Positions 9,488 to 18,575 of a DNA stretch of 64,000 bases are shown one piece after another; the stretch's first letter is position 1, and the number at the start of each line of letters is the position of its first letter. Location: assembly GCF_010435965.1 (NCBI RefSeq), contig NZ_JAAGAA010000003.1, positions 186,001 to 250,000 on the forward strand. The letters run 5' to 3'. The DNA comes from Crenobacter caeni. GTDB lineage: Bacteria > Pseudomonadota > Gammaproteobacteria > Burkholderiales > Chromobacteriaceae. Both the position numbers and the translations under genes were made by a program. The notes under the pieces are model-generated. The model did no database searches and was not told the DNA's origin. It worked only from the letters and a program-made list of their open reading frames with translations.

Positions 9488-10098
9488 CGCGTCTCGCCCC
9501 AGCGCGGCACCAGCGTGTTCGGCACGCCGATCTGGTCGAGGATGCGCGCGACGACGAAGTCGACCATGTCGTCGACGCTTTGCGGACGCGTGTAAAAACC
9601 GGGCGCGGGCGGCAGGATCACCACGCCCAGCCGGGCAAGCTTGAGCATGTTCTCGAGATGAATGGCCGAGAGCGGCGTCTCGCGCGGCACCAGCACCAGC
9701 TTCTTCTGCTCCTTGATCGCGACGTCGGCGGCGCGTTCGATCAGGTTGTCGCTCATGCCCTGCGCGATCGCGGCGAGCGTCCCCATCGAGCACGGGCAGA
9801 CCACCATCGCGTCGGCCGGGTTGGAGCCGGAGGCGACCGGTGCGTGCCAGGCCTCGCGCCCGAACGCGCGCAGCTGGCCTTCTTCGGCGCCGCTCATCTC
9901 TGTGAGGTATCGGGTCAGCGCGTCGGGCGCGGCGGGCAGCGCGAAGTCGGTCTCCTCGCGCGCGACCACCTGAGCGGCCTGCGAGGCAAGTACCCAGACG
10001 CGCACGCGCGCGGCGACGAGCGCGCGGATCAGCGCGAGGCCGTACGGCAGGCCGGAGGCGCCGGTCAGCGCGACAGTGACGGTGTGTGGGGTGGGCAT
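9484..10098 (-). CDS. ubiX: UbiX flavin prenyltransferase
   Basis: A 204-aa flavoprotein that joins dimethylallyl phosphate to FMN to make prenyl-FMN, the cofactor of UbiD decarboxylases (ubiquinone pathway and others). The signatures are TGASGLPYGLALI, CPCSMGTLAAIAQGMSDNLIERAADV (seen as CPCSMGTLAAI and DNLIERAADV), LVLVPRETPLSAIHLENM and PAPGFYTRP. Length is normal for the family (E. coli 189 aa). It overlaps nnr by 4 bp. No ubiD is in the window. Confidence 0.95.
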   Translation of the reverse strand: MPTPHTVTVALTGASGLPYGLALIRALVAARVRVWVLASQAAQVVAREETDFALPAAPDALTRYLTEMSGAEEGQLRAFGREAWHAPVASGSNPADAMVVCPCSMGTLAAIAQGMSDNLIERAADVAIKEQKKLVLVPRETPLSAIHLENMLKLARLGVVILPPAPGFYTRPQSVDDMVDFVVARILDQIGVPNTLVPRWGETR

Positions 10099-10107
10099 GA
10101 CAAAACC

Positions 10108-10644
10108 TCAGTGCTTGGAGGACGGCCAGCGCCGCAGCAGGCGGGCGGCCAAGAGTCCGTTGACGGTGCCGGTGATGAGCGCGGCGAGCGCGAACGCCGG
10201 CACGAAGTAGAGTATGCCATCGGACGGGATCAGCCACAGCCGGGCGAGCAGCAACTGGCCGCCGATATGGCCGTAGGCGGCGATCAGGCTGAGGCTGACG
10301 GGGCCGAACAGCCGGCGCGACAGGCGGCTCGCCGGTGCGAGGAGCATGAGGCTCGAGAGCGCGCCGGCGAGGCTCAGGAAGAAGCCCGGCGTCAGCATGC
10401 TGCCCATCAGCAAGGCGGCGCCGAGCACCCTGAGCAGGCTGACCCAGACTGCGGCGGCAAAGCCCAGCCGGTACAGTGCGAGCAGGGTGACGATATTGGC
10501 GAGCCCGGGTTTGACACCGGGCAGCGGGGTGGGCAGTGCGGCGTCGACGAGCGCGAGCACGATGGCGAGGGCGGACAGCGACGCGACCTGCCTGTCCAGC
10601 GGGCGGGCCACCAGCGTCAGCCGTTCAGAAGCTGAGGCTGTCAT
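10108..10644 (-). CDS. Gx transporter family membrane protein (heptaprenyl diphosphate synthase component I-like)
   Basis: A 178-aa inner-membrane protein with five or six hydrophobic helices and the conserved LPTPLPGVKPGLANIVTL loop (seen as PGVKPGLANIV) that marks the Gx/Hpre_diP_synt_I family. Despite the family name, a role in prenyl synthesis is unproven; the fold resembles small vitamin/flavin transporter S components. The gene starts inside the 3' end of the NusG_II gene (20-bp overlap). It is followed 9 bp later by ubiX, so the three are likely co-translated. Confidence 0.82.
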   Translation of the reverse strand: MTASASERLTLVARPLDRQVASLSALAIVLALVDAALPTPLPGVKPGLANIVTLLALYRLGFAAAVWVSLLRVLGAALLMGSMLTPGFFLSLAGALSSLMLLAPASRLSRRLFGPVSLSLIAAYGHIGGQLLLARLWLIPSDGILYFVPAFALAALITGTVNGLLAARLLRRWPSSKH

Positions 10645-10987
10645 ACGCGCGCGCGCCCTCCAGCGTGATGCTGGTCGCGTTGGGCAGGCAGATGGCGCTT
10701 TGCCCGGCGTGCTCGAGCCAGCCCTGGCCCACGCAGTACTGGCGCGGGCTGGGGTCGGATTCGATGCGGGCACGGCCGTCCTCGACGCGCACCACGGTGT
10801 CGCCCAGCGGGCCTGCGACATGGTAGCGAGCGTTGTGCAGCAGGCTGACTTCGCGCCACAGCGCGCCGCCCTGGCGGATCGACAGCGTGCGCGCCGGCGA
10901 TTGCGTCCAGCATGCCCACACGACAAGGCCGCACGTCAGTGCGGCCAGCGTGAAGACGGCGACATCCCCCGGCCGGATCAGTCGCAT
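10625..10987 (-). CDS. NusG domain II-containing membrane-anchored protein
   Basis: A 120-aa protein with one N-terminal membrane helix (about residues 9-27) followed by a single NusG_II-type beta domain, which should face the periplasm. Features are the GGALWREVSLLHNARYHV strand and a central small-residue/Cys segment (RQYCVGQGWLEHAGQSAICLP) with two Cys that could pair. It overlaps rapZ by 10 bp upstream and the Gx transporter gene by 20 bp downstream. NusG_II/Gx pairs occur together in many bacteria, often near flavin or electron-transfer genes; the function here is unknown. Confidence 0.8.
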   Translation of the reverse strand: MRLIRPGDVAVFTLAALTCGLVVWACWTQSPARTLSIRQGGALWREVSLLHNARYHVAGPLGDTVVRVEDGRARIESDPSPRQYCVGQGWLEHAGQSAICLPNATSITLEGARAYDSLSF

Positions 10988-11829
10988 GTCGTCCTTTGCA
11001 ACTGGCGGTGGCGCAGCAGCACCTGCTGCTCGGCCCCGAAGTCGCGTGCGAGATGCTCCGCGATGTAGACCGAACGGTGCTGGCCGCCGGTGCAGCCGAT
11101 GGCGACGCTCAGGTAGCTGCGGTTCTCGCGGACGAATTCGGGCAGCCACTTTTCGATAAAGGCGCGGATGTCGGCGATCATGGCGGCGACCTGCGCTTCA
11201 TGCGCGAAGAAGTCGATCACCGGCTGGTCGCGGCCGGTCAGCGGCCTCAGTTCCGCCACGTAGTGCGGGTTGGGCAGGCAGCGCACGTCGAACACGAAGT
11301 CGGCGTCCAGCGGCACGCCGTGCTTGAAGCCGAACGACTCGAACATCAGCGTCAGCTGTCCGCCGTCGCAGCCAGCGAGCTGGCGTACCCATTGCCTGAG
11401 GTTGCTCGCGGCCATGTCGGAGGTGTCGATGCGCAGCCCCAGCTCTCCGATGGCGGCCAACAGCTCGCGTTCGAGCTCGATGCATTCGGCCAGCGTCAGG
11501 CCCAGCCCGGAGAGCGGGTGCGCGCGGCGGGTCTCCGAGAAACGTTTGACCAGTGTTTCCTGCTTGGCCTCGAAGAAGAACAGCCGCACGTCGAGCCCGG
11601 CCGAGCGCAGGCGGCCGATCTCGGCGGGCAGCCGATCCAGCGTCGCGCGGCTGCGGGTGTCGACGCTGATGGCGACCTTCTGGTAGCCGTCGGCCTGGTA
11701 GATGGTCAGCGCGTCAGCGAGCATGGTCGCCGGCAGGTTGTCGACGCAGAAGAAGCCGGCGTCTTCCAGGCTCCTGAGCGCGACCGACTTGCCCGAGCCG
11801 GATAGCCCGCTAATCAAGATCAGCTGCAT
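10978..11829 (-). CDS. rapZ: RNase adapter protein RapZ
   Basis: A 283-aa P-loop protein of the YvcJ/RapZ family. Walker A is GLSGSGKS at residues 8-15. Further signatures are [29 protein letters not shown], the [16 protein letters not shown] segment and the C-terminal [15 protein letters not shown]. In E. coli RapZ senses glucosamine-6-phosphate and controls small-RNA decay; in betaproteobacteria the exact partner is less clear. It overlaps hprK by 20 bp and the NusG_II gene by 10 bp. Confidence 0.95.
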   Translation of the reverse strand: MQLILISGLSGSGKSVALRSLEDAGFFCVDNLPATMLADALTIYQADGYQKVAISVDTRSRATLDRLPAEIGRLRSAGLDVRLFFFEAKQETLVKRFSETRRAHPLSGLGLTLAECIELERELLAAIGELGLRIDTSDMAASNLRQWVRQLAGCDGGQLTLMFESFGFKHGVPLDADFVFDVRCLPNPHYVAELRPLTGRDQPVIDFFAHEAQVAAMIADIRAFIEKWLPEFVRENRSYLSVAIGCTGGQHRSVYIAEHLARDFGAEQQVLLRHRQLQRTTCD

Positions 11830-12766
11830 TTTCCTGTTCCCGCAGGAAGTTGGTGTGCCGTTCGACGAACTCGCGCGTGCTGTCGATGCCGCGCAGTTGC
11901 AGGATGTAGTTGCGCACCGCGGCCTCGACCAGTACCGCCAGGTTGCGGCCGGCGGCGACCGGCAGGATGACCTTGCGCACGGTGACGCCGAGGATGTCCT
12001 GCGTCTCGGACTGGATGTTCAGCCGGTCGAGCGCCTGCATCGCCTGGTCGTTTGCCTTGATGAGATGAATGATCAGCTTGAGCACCTTCTTCGGGCGCAC
12101 CGCGGTTTCGCCGAACACCGTGCGCACGTTGAGGATGCCCAGGCCCCGCACCTCGAGGAAGTCGCGCAACAGCGGCGGGCAACGCCCTTCCAGCGTGTCC
12201 GGACCGATGCGGTAGAGCTCGACCGCGTCGTCGGCGACGAGGCCGTGCCCGCGCGAGATCAGTTCGAGCGCGAGTTCGCTCTTGCCCATCGCCGAGTCGC
12301 CCATGATCAGCACGCCGATCTCGAGCACGTCGAGGAACACGCCGTGCAGCACTGTCGACACCGCGAGCGCGCGCGCAAGGTAGATGCGCAGCACGTCCAT
12401 CAGGTACGGGCTCTCCAGCGGCGTGGTCATCAGCGGGACGTTGTGCGTGTGGCAGTAGTCGCGCAGCAGCGCCGGCACGGCCTGGCCGTTGGCAACGATG
12501 ACCACCGACATCGTCTTGTGAAAGAGCTGGTCGAGCGCGGTGCGCGCGGCCGAGCGCTCGAGCCGGTTCAGGTAGTCGACCTCGGCGAGACCCAGCACCT
12601 GCACGCGGTTGGGGTGGATGAAGTTCAGGTGACCGACCAGCGACAGCGTCGGGCGCTGGTCGTCGTTGCCGATCAGGTTGTCCGAGCCGCCGCGGCCGGC
12701 GACCCAGGTCAGGCTGAGTTTCTGCTGGTTGTCCTGGTAGAGCTTGCGGACGCTGACGCTAGGCAT
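11810..12766 (-). CDS. hprK: HPr kinase/phosphorylase
   Basis: A 318-aa bifunctional enzyme that phosphorylates and dephosphorylates a serine of HPr-type PTS proteins. The N-terminal regulatory domain (1 to about 130) is followed by the catalytic domain with P-loop [15 protein letters not shown], the LVADDAVEL segment and the HprK/P signature [15 protein letters not shown]. In Proteobacteria this gene sits with ptsN and rapZ in an incomplete PTS that regulates rather than transports sugar. Overlaps: ptsN by 8 bp, rapZ by 20 bp. Confidence 0.96.
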   Translation of the reverse strand: MPSVSVRKLYQDNQQKLSLTWVAGRGGSDNLIGNDDQRPTLSLVGHLNFIHPNRVQVLGLAEVDYLNRLERSAARTALDQLFHKTMSVVIVANGQAVPALLRDYCHTHNVPLMTTPLESPYLMDVLRIYLARALAVSTVLHGVFLDVLEIGVLIMGDSAMGKSELALELISRGHGLVADDAVELYRIGPDTLEGRCPPLLRDFLEVRGLGILNVRTVFGETAVRPKKVLKLIIHLIKANDQAMQALDRLNIQSETQDILGVTVRKVILPVAAGRNLAVLVEAAVRNYILQLRGIDSTREFVERHTNFLREQENAADLD

Positions 12767-13220
12767 GCTCGCACCGCTCGGTCAAGAGCCGGTAGATCTC
12801 GTCGGCGTCGGCGGCCGTTTCCAGCGCGTCGCGTAGCGCGCGGCTGGAGAAGAGCTGTGCAAGCTCGGAGAGTACCTGCAGGTGCAGGTCGGTCGCCTGC
12901 TCGGGCACCAGCAGCGCGAACAAGAGGCGCACCGGCTTGCCGTCGGGCGCGTCGAACGGGATGGCTTGCTTGAGGCGGATGAAGACGCCCATCGCCTCCT
13001 TCAGCCCGCGCGCGCGCCCGTGCGGGATGGCGACGCCCTGACCGAGCCCGGTCGAGCCCAGTTTCTCGCGGGCGAACAGGCTGTCGAAAACTTCGCTGCG
13101 GGCGACGTTGCAGGTGTTCTCGGCGATCAGGCCGACCTGCTCGAAGATCCGTTTCTTGCTGGCAACGTCGAGGTCGACCAGTACATGCTCACGGGTCAGA
13201 ATCTTGCCGATCAGGGACAT
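12759..13220 (-). CDS. ptsN: Nitrogen PTS enzyme IIA (EIIA-Ntr)
   Basis: A 153-aa PTS EIIA-2 domain protein. The phosphorylatable histidine is in [12 protein letters not shown]. This regulator receives phosphate from NPr and links nitrogen/energy status to potassium transport, stress sigma factors and other targets. It is the first gene of the ptsN-hprK-rapZ overlap group and is separated from hpf by a terminator. Transcription may therefore start in the 75 bp between that terminator and its ATG, or read through. Confidence 0.95.
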   Translation of the reverse strand: MSLIGKILTREHVLVDLDVASKKRIFEQVGLIAENTCNVARSEVFDSLFAREKLGSTGLGQGVAIPHGRARGLKEAMGVFIRLKQAIPFDAPDGKPVRLLFALLVPEQATDLHLQVLSELAQLFSSRALRDALETAADADEIYRLLTERCEHA

Positions 13221-13295
13221 AGGTATTCGGGCTGGTTGTTGTGCACGCGTATTCTACGCTGGCACCGTCTTTATCAATAGTCCATTCGCGTGCAT

Positions 13296-13322
13296 GAAAA
13301 ACGGGAACCCGCGGGTTCCCGT
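13296..13322 (-). terminator. Rho-independent terminator between hpf and ptsN
   Basis: A perfect 10-bp stem (ACGGGAACCC/GGGTTCCCGT, GC loop) is followed on the minus strand by TTTT. It ends the rpoN-hpf transcript before ptsN. Confidence 0.8.
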
Positions 13323-13342
13323 TGTCTTGGCGCGGCAGGCGC

Positions 13343-13663
13343 TTATTCTTCGGCGGCCGGCTGCGGCGCTGCGGCGCGGTGTTCGGACAGCTTTTCCTTG
13401 TGCTTGAGCACCTGGCGGTCGAGCTTGTCGATCAGCGCGTCGATCGCGGCGTACATGTCGGAGGCGGTCGCTTCGACGTGGATGTCCTTGCCGGCGAGGT
13501 GTACGTTGACTTCGGCTTTCTGGACCAGCTTGTCGACGGACAGGGTGACAGAAGTGTCAATCACGTTGTCCACATGGCGTACCACGCGGCCGAGTTTTTC
13601 TTCGACGTAGTCGCGCAGGGCAGGGGTGACTTCGAGGTGGAGACCGGTGATCTTGAGGTTCAT
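13343..13663 (-). CDS. hpf: Ribosome hibernation promoting factor, short form
   Basis: A 106-aa HPF/YfiA-family protein that binds the decoding region of idle ribosomes. It begins [20 protein letters not shown] and carries the family's [33 protein letters not shown] region (seen as [16 protein letters not shown] and [12 protein letters not shown]). The C-terminal 12 residues are Ala/Pro/Glu-rich. It lies directly after rpoN, the common position (yhbH/hpf). The start is the ATG with AGGAG about 5 bases upstream (AAGGAGTTGGGTT on the minus strand). Confidence 0.93.
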   Translation of the reverse strand: MNLKITGLHLEVTPALRDYVEEKLGRVVRHVDNVIDTSVTLSVDKLVQKAEVNVHLAGKDIHVEATASDMYAAIDALIDKLDRQVLKHKEKLSEHRAAAPQPAAEE

Positions 13664-13730
13664 AACCCAACTCCTTCTGTGGTTGGCCGGGCGCGGGCCC
13701 GACCGGTAAAAATTCCGTATGGCAATCCGG

Positions 13731-15125
13731 CTACAGCGTCTTGCGCTGGCTGGCCGGAGCGACCTGCATCGCTTCGCGGTACTTGGCGACGGTGCGGCGT
13801 GCGACCTGGATGCCGAGCCCGGAAAGCGCCTCGGCCAGCGCGCTGTCGGACAGCGGTTTCTTCGGGTCTTCACCGTCGATCAGGCGTTTCATGTGCGCCT
13901 TGATCGAGGTGGCCGAGCATTCGCCGCCGTCGCCGGTTTCCAGCGAGCTGCCGAAGAAGTACTTCAGCTCGAACAGCCCGCGGCTGCACAAGAGGTACTT
14001 CTGCGTGGTCACCCGCGAGATGGTCGACTCGTGCAGTCCGAGCTCGTCGGCGATATCCCTGAGGATCAGGGGCCGCATCGCTACTTCACCGTGTTCAAAG
14101 AACTTTTGTTGCCTGTCGACGATAGCTTCTGACACTTTCAGGATGGTGTCAAACCTCTGCTGGAGGTTTTTGACCAGCCAGCGCGCCTCCTGCAATTGGC
14201 CGCCGAGCGCGCCCGCGCTATCCCTTTGTTGCTGCAAGAGATTCGCGTACACGCTGTTTACGCGCAGTTTAGGCTGCACTTGTGCGTTCAGCCGCGCGAG
14301 CCAGCGGCCGCGCACCTTGCTCACCAGCACGTCGGGCGCGACATAGCGGGTATCGTCGTCGTCGAAGCCGCCGGCCGGGCGCGGGCGCAGCCGGCCGATC
14401 AGCGCCTGCGCGTCGCGGATCTGCGCCTCGTCCACGGCAAGCAGCCGCTTGAGCTTGCCGTAGTCGCGGTTGCCCAGGAGGGCGAGGTGGCCGCCGACGA
14501 TGCGCGCGGCGAGCGAGGCGGCGGGGGATGCGGGCAGCGCCGACAGCTGCAGTTGCAGGAAGTCTTCCAGCGAGCGGCAGCCGATGCCGGCCGGTTCCAG
14601 CTGCTGCAGCAGGCGGCGCAGGTAGCCGATCTCGTCGGCGTCGACCTCGAGTTCGGCGGGCAGGGAGGCGGCGATCGCCTCGTTGTCGTCCGCCAGGTAG
14701 CCGTCGTCGTCGGTCTCCTCGATCAGCACGATCAGCAGCGCGCGCTCGCGCGCGCTCAGCGAGAGCTCGCCCAGTTGCGCGGCAAGGTGGGCGCGCAGCG
14801 ACGGCTTCTCGGCGATATTGAGCAGCGGGTCGAATTCGTCGCCGTCGGCGCGCGCGCTGCCGCTGCCCCAGCTCTCGGCGGCCTCTTGCGCACGCTCGCC
14901 CTCGTCGGCGCGGGAGGCACCTTCCTCTTCGCGCGCGGCGGCTTCCTGCGGCGCCTCGAAGGGCTCGGCGTCGTCCTGCCGCTCGAGCAGCGGGTTTTCG
15001 GCGAGGTAGCGCTCGATTTCGGTGCCCAGCTCGAGCGTAGACATCTGCAAGAGCTTGATCGACTGCTGTAGTTGCGGGGTCAGCGTCAGCTGCTGGCTGA
15101 CCTTCAGTTGCAGGGACTGTTTCAT
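13731..15125 (-). CDS. rpoN: RNA polymerase sigma-54 factor RpoN
   Basis: A 464-aa sigma-54. Region I is Gln/Leu-rich ([21 protein letters not shown]). An acidic region II follows (about 50-100). Region III ends with the helix-turn-helix ([18 protein letters not shown]) and the RpoN box [10 protein letters not shown] near the C-terminus. It should drive nitrogen and possibly flagellar or pilus promoters with enhancer-binding activators. The gene follows lptB by 14 bp and precedes hpf, the standard order. Confidence 0.97.
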   Translation of the reverse strand: MKQSLQLKVSQQLTLTPQLQQSIKLLQMSTLELGTEIERYLAENPLLERQDDAEPFEAPQEAAAREEEGASRADEGERAQEAAESWGSGSARADGDEFDPLLNIAEKPSLRAHLAAQLGELSLSARERALLIVLIEETDDDGYLADDNEAIAASLPAELEVDADEIGYLRRLLQQLEPAGIGCRSLEDFLQLQLSALPASPAASLAARIVGGHLALLGNRDYGKLKRLLAVDEAQIRDAQALIGRLRPRPAGGFDDDDTRYVAPDVLVSKVRGRWLARLNAQVQPKLRVNSVYANLLQQQRDSAGALGGQLQEARWLVKNLQQRFDTILKVSEAIVDRQQKFFEHGEVAMRPLILRDIADELGLHESTISRVTTQKYLLCSRGLFELKYFFGSSLETGDGGECSATSIKAHMKRLIDGEDPKKPLSDSALAEALSGLGIQVARRTVAKYREAMQVAPASQRKTL

Positions 15126-15139
15126 CGCGGCCCTGCTCT

Positions 15140-15868
15140 TTAGAGGTGGAAGTGTTCGCCCAGATAGACGCGGCGGACCTGCTCGTTGCCGACCAGCTCG
15201 TCCGGCAGGCCGGACGCGAGCACCTTGCCGTCGCTGATGATGTAGGCGCGGTCGCAGATGCGCAGCGTCTCGCGCACGTTGTGGTCGGTGATCAGCACGC
15301 CGATGCCGCGTTCCTTGAGGAAGGCGATGATCTTCTGGATGTCGATCACCGCGATCGGGTCGACGCCGGCAAACGGCTCGTCGAGCAGCACGAAGCGCGG
15401 CCGGCTGGCCAGCGCGCGCGCGATCTCGGCACGGCGCCGCTCGCCGCCGGAGAGCGCCATCGCGTTGGTGTCCGCCAGGTGCGCGATATTGAGGTCGTCC
15501 ATCAGGAGCGCGAGTTCGCCCTCCATCTCCTCACCCTTGAGGCCGGAGATCTCGAGCACGGCACGGATGTTCTCGGCGACCGTCATCTTGCGGAAGATCG
15601 ACGCTTCCTGCGGCAGGTAGCCCAGCCCCATGCGCGCGCGCTTGTGGATGGGCAGGTGGGTGATCTCGGTGCCGTCCAGCTCGATGCGGCCGGCCTCGGC
15701 GGCGATCAGCCCGACGATCATGTAGAAGCTGGTGGTCTTGCCCGCGCCGTTGGGGCCGAGCAGGCCGATCACCTCGCCGCTGGCGATCTCTAGCGACACG
15801 TCCTTGACGACGGTGCGCTTCTTGAAGGTCTTCTTCAGGTTGCGGACGGTCAGGCGGCTGTCGCTCAT
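15140..15868 (-). CDS. lptB: LPS export ABC transporter ATPase LptB
   Basis: A 242-aa ABC ATPase that powers lipopolysaccharide extraction from the inner membrane. Walker A is GPNGAGKTT, the signature LSGGERRR, and Walker [15 protein letters not shown], followed by the switch His in [10 protein letters not shown]. It needs LptF/LptG, which are not in the window. The start overlaps the stop of lptA by 4 bp. Confidence 0.97.
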   Translation of the reverse strand: MSDSRLTVRNLKKTFKKRTVVKDVSLEIASGEVIGLLGPNGAGKTTSFYMIVGLIAAEAGRIELDGTEITHLPIHKRARMGLGYLPQEASIFRKMTVAENIRAVLEISGLKGEEMEGELALLMDDLNIAHLADTNAMALSGGERRRAEIARALASRPRFVLLDEPFAGVDPIAVIDIQKIIAFLKERGIGVLITDHNVRETLRICDRAYIISDGKVLASGLPDELVGNEQVRRVYLGEHFHL

Positions 15869-16386
15869 TTCTTGTCCTCGGTCTTGGGCTGCAGGATGAC
15901 CGTTACCCGGCCGCCGGCGCCGCCGGTGACCTTGGGGTTGCCGCCGGAGACCTGGTAGAGCTCGGTCTCGGTGTTGTAGGTGATCACCGCGCCGGCGACC
16001 GAGTCCTGGCCGCGCTCGACGAAGGCGTTGCCGGTGAGCACGGCGACGCCGGTCTTGCTGTCGTAGTCGATGCGGTTGCCGCGGCCCTTGATGTATTCGT
16101 TCTTGCCCTCGACCTTCTGGCGGAAGGTCGCCGGCTTGCCGGTCGCGAGAAGTGTCTGCTCGCCGGCCGCGTTGCGGGTGACGACCACATGGTCGGCCTT
16201 CAGCTGCAAGGTGCCCTGGTTGACGACGACGTTGCCGTCCCAGGTGGTGACGCCGCTGTTCTGGTCGAGCGTGCCGCGGTCGGCGGACAGCTCGATCGGC
16301 TTCGTGCTGTCCGCCTTCTCGGCGTGGACGGCGCCCGCGAGCGCGACGAGCAGGGCGGTGGCGGCGAAAGATTTAAGGTTGCACAT
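15865..16386 (-). CDS. lptA: Periplasmic LPS transport protein LptA
   Basis: A 173-aa OstA-like protein with an N-terminal signal peptide (cleavage likely after VHA). It has repeated beta-jellyroll strands: [50 protein letters not shown] and [10 protein letters not shown]. It bridges LPS from LptC to the outer-membrane LptD. It overlaps lptC by 14 bp and lptB by 4 bp. The ATG at 16386 is the only start that gives the signal peptide directly. Confidence 0.95.
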   Translation of the reverse strand: MCNLKSFAATALLVALAGAVHAEKADSTKPIELSADRGTLDQNSGVTTWDGNVVVNQGTLQLKADHVVVTRNAAGEQTLLATGKPATFRQKVEGKNEYIKGRGNRIDYDSKTGVAVLTGNAFVERGQDSVAGAVITYNTETELYQVSGGNPKVTGGAGGRVTVILQPKTEDKK

Positions 16387-16936
16387 AGTGGATCCTGACG
16401 TTCGACAGCAGGGAGACGACGCCCTTGGGCTGTTCGTACACAAAGCCGGTGGCGCGCAGCACGGAGTCGCCCTGCCAGACGGTGACCGGTGCCGGCCCGC
16501 GCGCGACCGAGGTGGCCAGGTCGACGGTCATTGCCCGGGTCTCCAGCCGGACGGGCTGCGCACCCGCGCGGCCCGGGTCGTTCATTTCGACGCGGCGGTC
16601 GAACCAGACCTTCCGGCTGGCGCTGTTGTAGCGGCCGACCTCGCCGTCGACGGTGTAGTTGACCTGCCCGTTCTTGTAGCTGGTGAGCCTGGGCGCGTCA
16701 AAGTCGATCTCCTTCGACTTCGGGTATTGCCACATCTTCTTCGCGGTCAGCCTGTCCTGCAGCAGGCCCGCTTCGTTGAAGCGGGTCGCGGTGAAGTTCT
16801 CCACCGTGTACTCGGGCTGGCTCGCGTCGACTTCGGTCGCGGTGTTCTTCTCGCGGGTGACGCGGTCGAGCACGATGGTCAGCAGCGAGAGCAGCAGTAC
16901 CAGCAATAGCGGGAACAGGCGGGGAAAGCGCTTCAT
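16373..16936 (-). CDS. lptC: LPS export protein LptC
   Basis: A 187-aa bitopic inner-membrane protein. One membrane helix (about 5-22) is followed by a periplasmic OstA-like domain (TVENFTATRFNEAG, FDAPRLTSYKNGQVNYTV). It receives LPS from LptB2FG and passes it to LptA. It starts 4 bp inside the end of kdsC and overlaps lptA by 14 bp. Confidence 0.93.
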   Translation of the reverse strand: MKRFPRLFPLLLVLLLSLLTIVLDRVTREKNTATEVDASQPEYTVENFTATRFNEAGLLQDRLTAKKMWQYPKSKEIDFDAPRLTSYKNGQVNYTVDGEVGRYNSASRKVWFDRRVEMNDPGRAGAQPVRLETRAMTVDLATSVARGPAPVTVWQGDSVLRATGFVYEQPKGVVSLLSNVRIHYVQP

Positions 16937-17457
16937 GCGAGGTACTTCCCGATCGCCGCGTCCCAGCTGCCCTGCGCCTGCATGATCAGCTCGCACACTT
17001 CGCGCAGGGCGCCGGCGCCGCCGGGCGCACCGGTGACGTAGCGCACATGCTGCTGGACGAGCGGGCTTGCCGCCGGCACCGCGATCGGCAGGCCGACCCG
17101 CCTGAGCGCGGGCAGGTCGATCAGGTCGTCGCCGACGAAGGCGCACGCCGAGGGCGCGATGCCGCTTTGCTCGGCGAGCGCGGCGAGCGCGTCAGCCTTG
17201 TCCTTGATCCCGGCGAAGTAGTAGTCGATGCCCAGCGCGCGGGCACGGTGTTCGACGCAGCGGTCGGCGCGGCCGGAAATGATCGCGAGCCTGACGCCAG
17301 TGCCCTGCAGCAGCTTGAGGCCGAGGCCGTCCTGCACGTAGAACGCCTTGGTTTCCTCGCCGTGCGCGTTGTAGTAGAGCTTGCCGTCGGTGAGCACGCC
17401 GTCGACGTCCATCACCAGCATGCGGACCTGGCGGGCCAGTTCGTGGATGGTCTGCAT
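16933..17457 (-). CDS. kdsC: 3-deoxy-D-manno-octulosonate 8-phosphate phosphatase
   Basis: A 174-aa HAD-family phosphatase that releases Kdo for lipid A inner-core synthesis. The nucleophile motif is VMDVDGVLTDG, motif II is IISGR, and the C-terminal acidic motif is FVGDDLIDLPAL. It lacks a cap domain, as expected for KdsC tetramers. It lies 11 bp after kdsD and overlaps lptC by 4 bp, joining Kdo supply to LPS transport. Confidence 0.95.
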   Translation of the reverse strand: MQTIHELARQVRMLVMDVDGVLTDGKLYYNAHGEETKAFYVQDGLGLKLLQGTGVRLAIISGRADRCVEHRARALGIDYYFAGIKDKADALAALAEQSGIAPSACAFVGDDLIDLPALRRVGLPIAVPAASPLVQQHVRYVTGAPGGAGALREVCELIMQAQGSWDAAIGKYLA

Positions 17458-17468
17458 TGTCGCCTCCC

Positions 17469-18449
17469 TTACACCACGCCTGCGCGCATCAGGTCGTGCA
17501 TATTGAGCGCGCCTTGTGGGCGGCCGTCCGCGTCCACGACGATCAGGCCGTTGATCTTGTGCCTTTGCATCAGCTGGACCGCTTCGGCCGCCAGTTTGTC
17601 GGGGCCGATGGTGCGCGGCGCGCGGGTCATCACGTCGTCGATCAGCATGCCGGCGAGCGAGTCGGTGCCGTCCAGCGTGCGCCGAAGGTCGCCGTCGGTA
17701 TAGAGGCCGGCCAGGCGGCCGTCGGCTCCGACCACCGCGGTCATGCCCAAGCCCTTTTGCGAAATCTCGAGCAGCGCGCCCTTGAGCGGGGTGCCGCAGG
17801 CGACCTGCGGCAGCGCCTCGCCGGTGTGCATCACGTCGCGCACGTGCACCAAGAGGCGGCGGCCGAGGCTGCCGCCGGGGTGGGACAGCGCGAAGTCTTC
17901 CTTGCCGAAGCCGCGCGCGTCGAGCAGGGTGACCGCCAGCGCGTCGCCTAGCGCCAGCGCGGTGGTGGTGCTCGCCGTCGGGGCCAGGCCCAGCGGGCAG
18001 GCCTCGCGCTCGACGCTGGCGTCCAGGTGGATGTCGGCCTCGCGCGCGAGCGTCGAGTCCACGCGGCCGGTCATCGCGATCAGGCGGATGCCCTTGCGCT
18101 TGAGCGCGGGCAGCAGCGCGATCACCTCGTCGCTCTCGCCGGAATTCGACAGCGCGATCAGCACGTCGCTCTCGGCGATCATGCCCAGGTCGCCGTGGGC
18201 GGCTTCGGCGGGGTGGACGAAGAAGGCGGGCGTGCCGGTGCTGGCCATGGTCGCGGCGATCTTGCGCGCGATATGGCCGCTCTTGCCGATGCCGGTGACC
18301 ACGACGCGGCCGCGGCATGCAAGAAGGGTATCGATGGCGGCGACGAAGGCCGAACCCAGGCGGGAGGCGAGGCGTCCGATGGCGTCGGCTTCGACCTTCA
18401 GCACTTCGCGTGCGAGGTCCAGCCGGTGTTGGGCGATCTGTTGTTCCAT
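17469..18449 (-). CDS. kdsD: Arabinose-5-phosphate isomerase
   Basis: A 326-aa enzyme converting ribulose-5-phosphate to arabinose-5-phosphate, the first step of Kdo synthesis. The SIS domain (about 35-180) has GIGKSGHIARKIAATMASTG (seen as GKSGHIARKIAAT), FVHPAEAAHGDLG and ALSNSGESDE. Two CBS domains follow (about 205-265 and 270-326). It heads the kdsD-kdsC-lptCAB run. Its start is divergent from the antiporter gene. Confidence 0.96.
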   Translation of the reverse strand: MEQQIAQHRLDLAREVLKVEADAIGRLASRLGSAFVAAIDTLLACRGRVVVTGIGKSGHIARKIAATMASTGTPAFFVHPAEAAHGDLGMIAESDVLIALSNSGESDEVIALLPALKRKGIRLIAMTGRVDSTLAREADIHLDASVEREACPLGLAPTASTTTALALGDALAVTLLDARGFGKEDFALSHPGGSLGRRLLVHVRDVMHTGEALPQVACGTPLKGALLEISQKGLGMTAVVGADGRLAGLYTDGDLRRTLDGTDSLAGMLIDDVMTRAPRTIGPDKLAAEAVQLMQRHKINGLIVVDADGRPQGALNMHDLMRAGVV

Positions 18450-18575
18450 GGAGGGCGAGTATATCAGTTAAAATCCTGCTCTCTAGCATGCGGTGAACGC
18501 GGTGGGCGGCTGTCCGTCGCACGCGTGACGCCGGCTGCCGCCTTATCGACCTACAACGTGGGAATTCCGACAACC

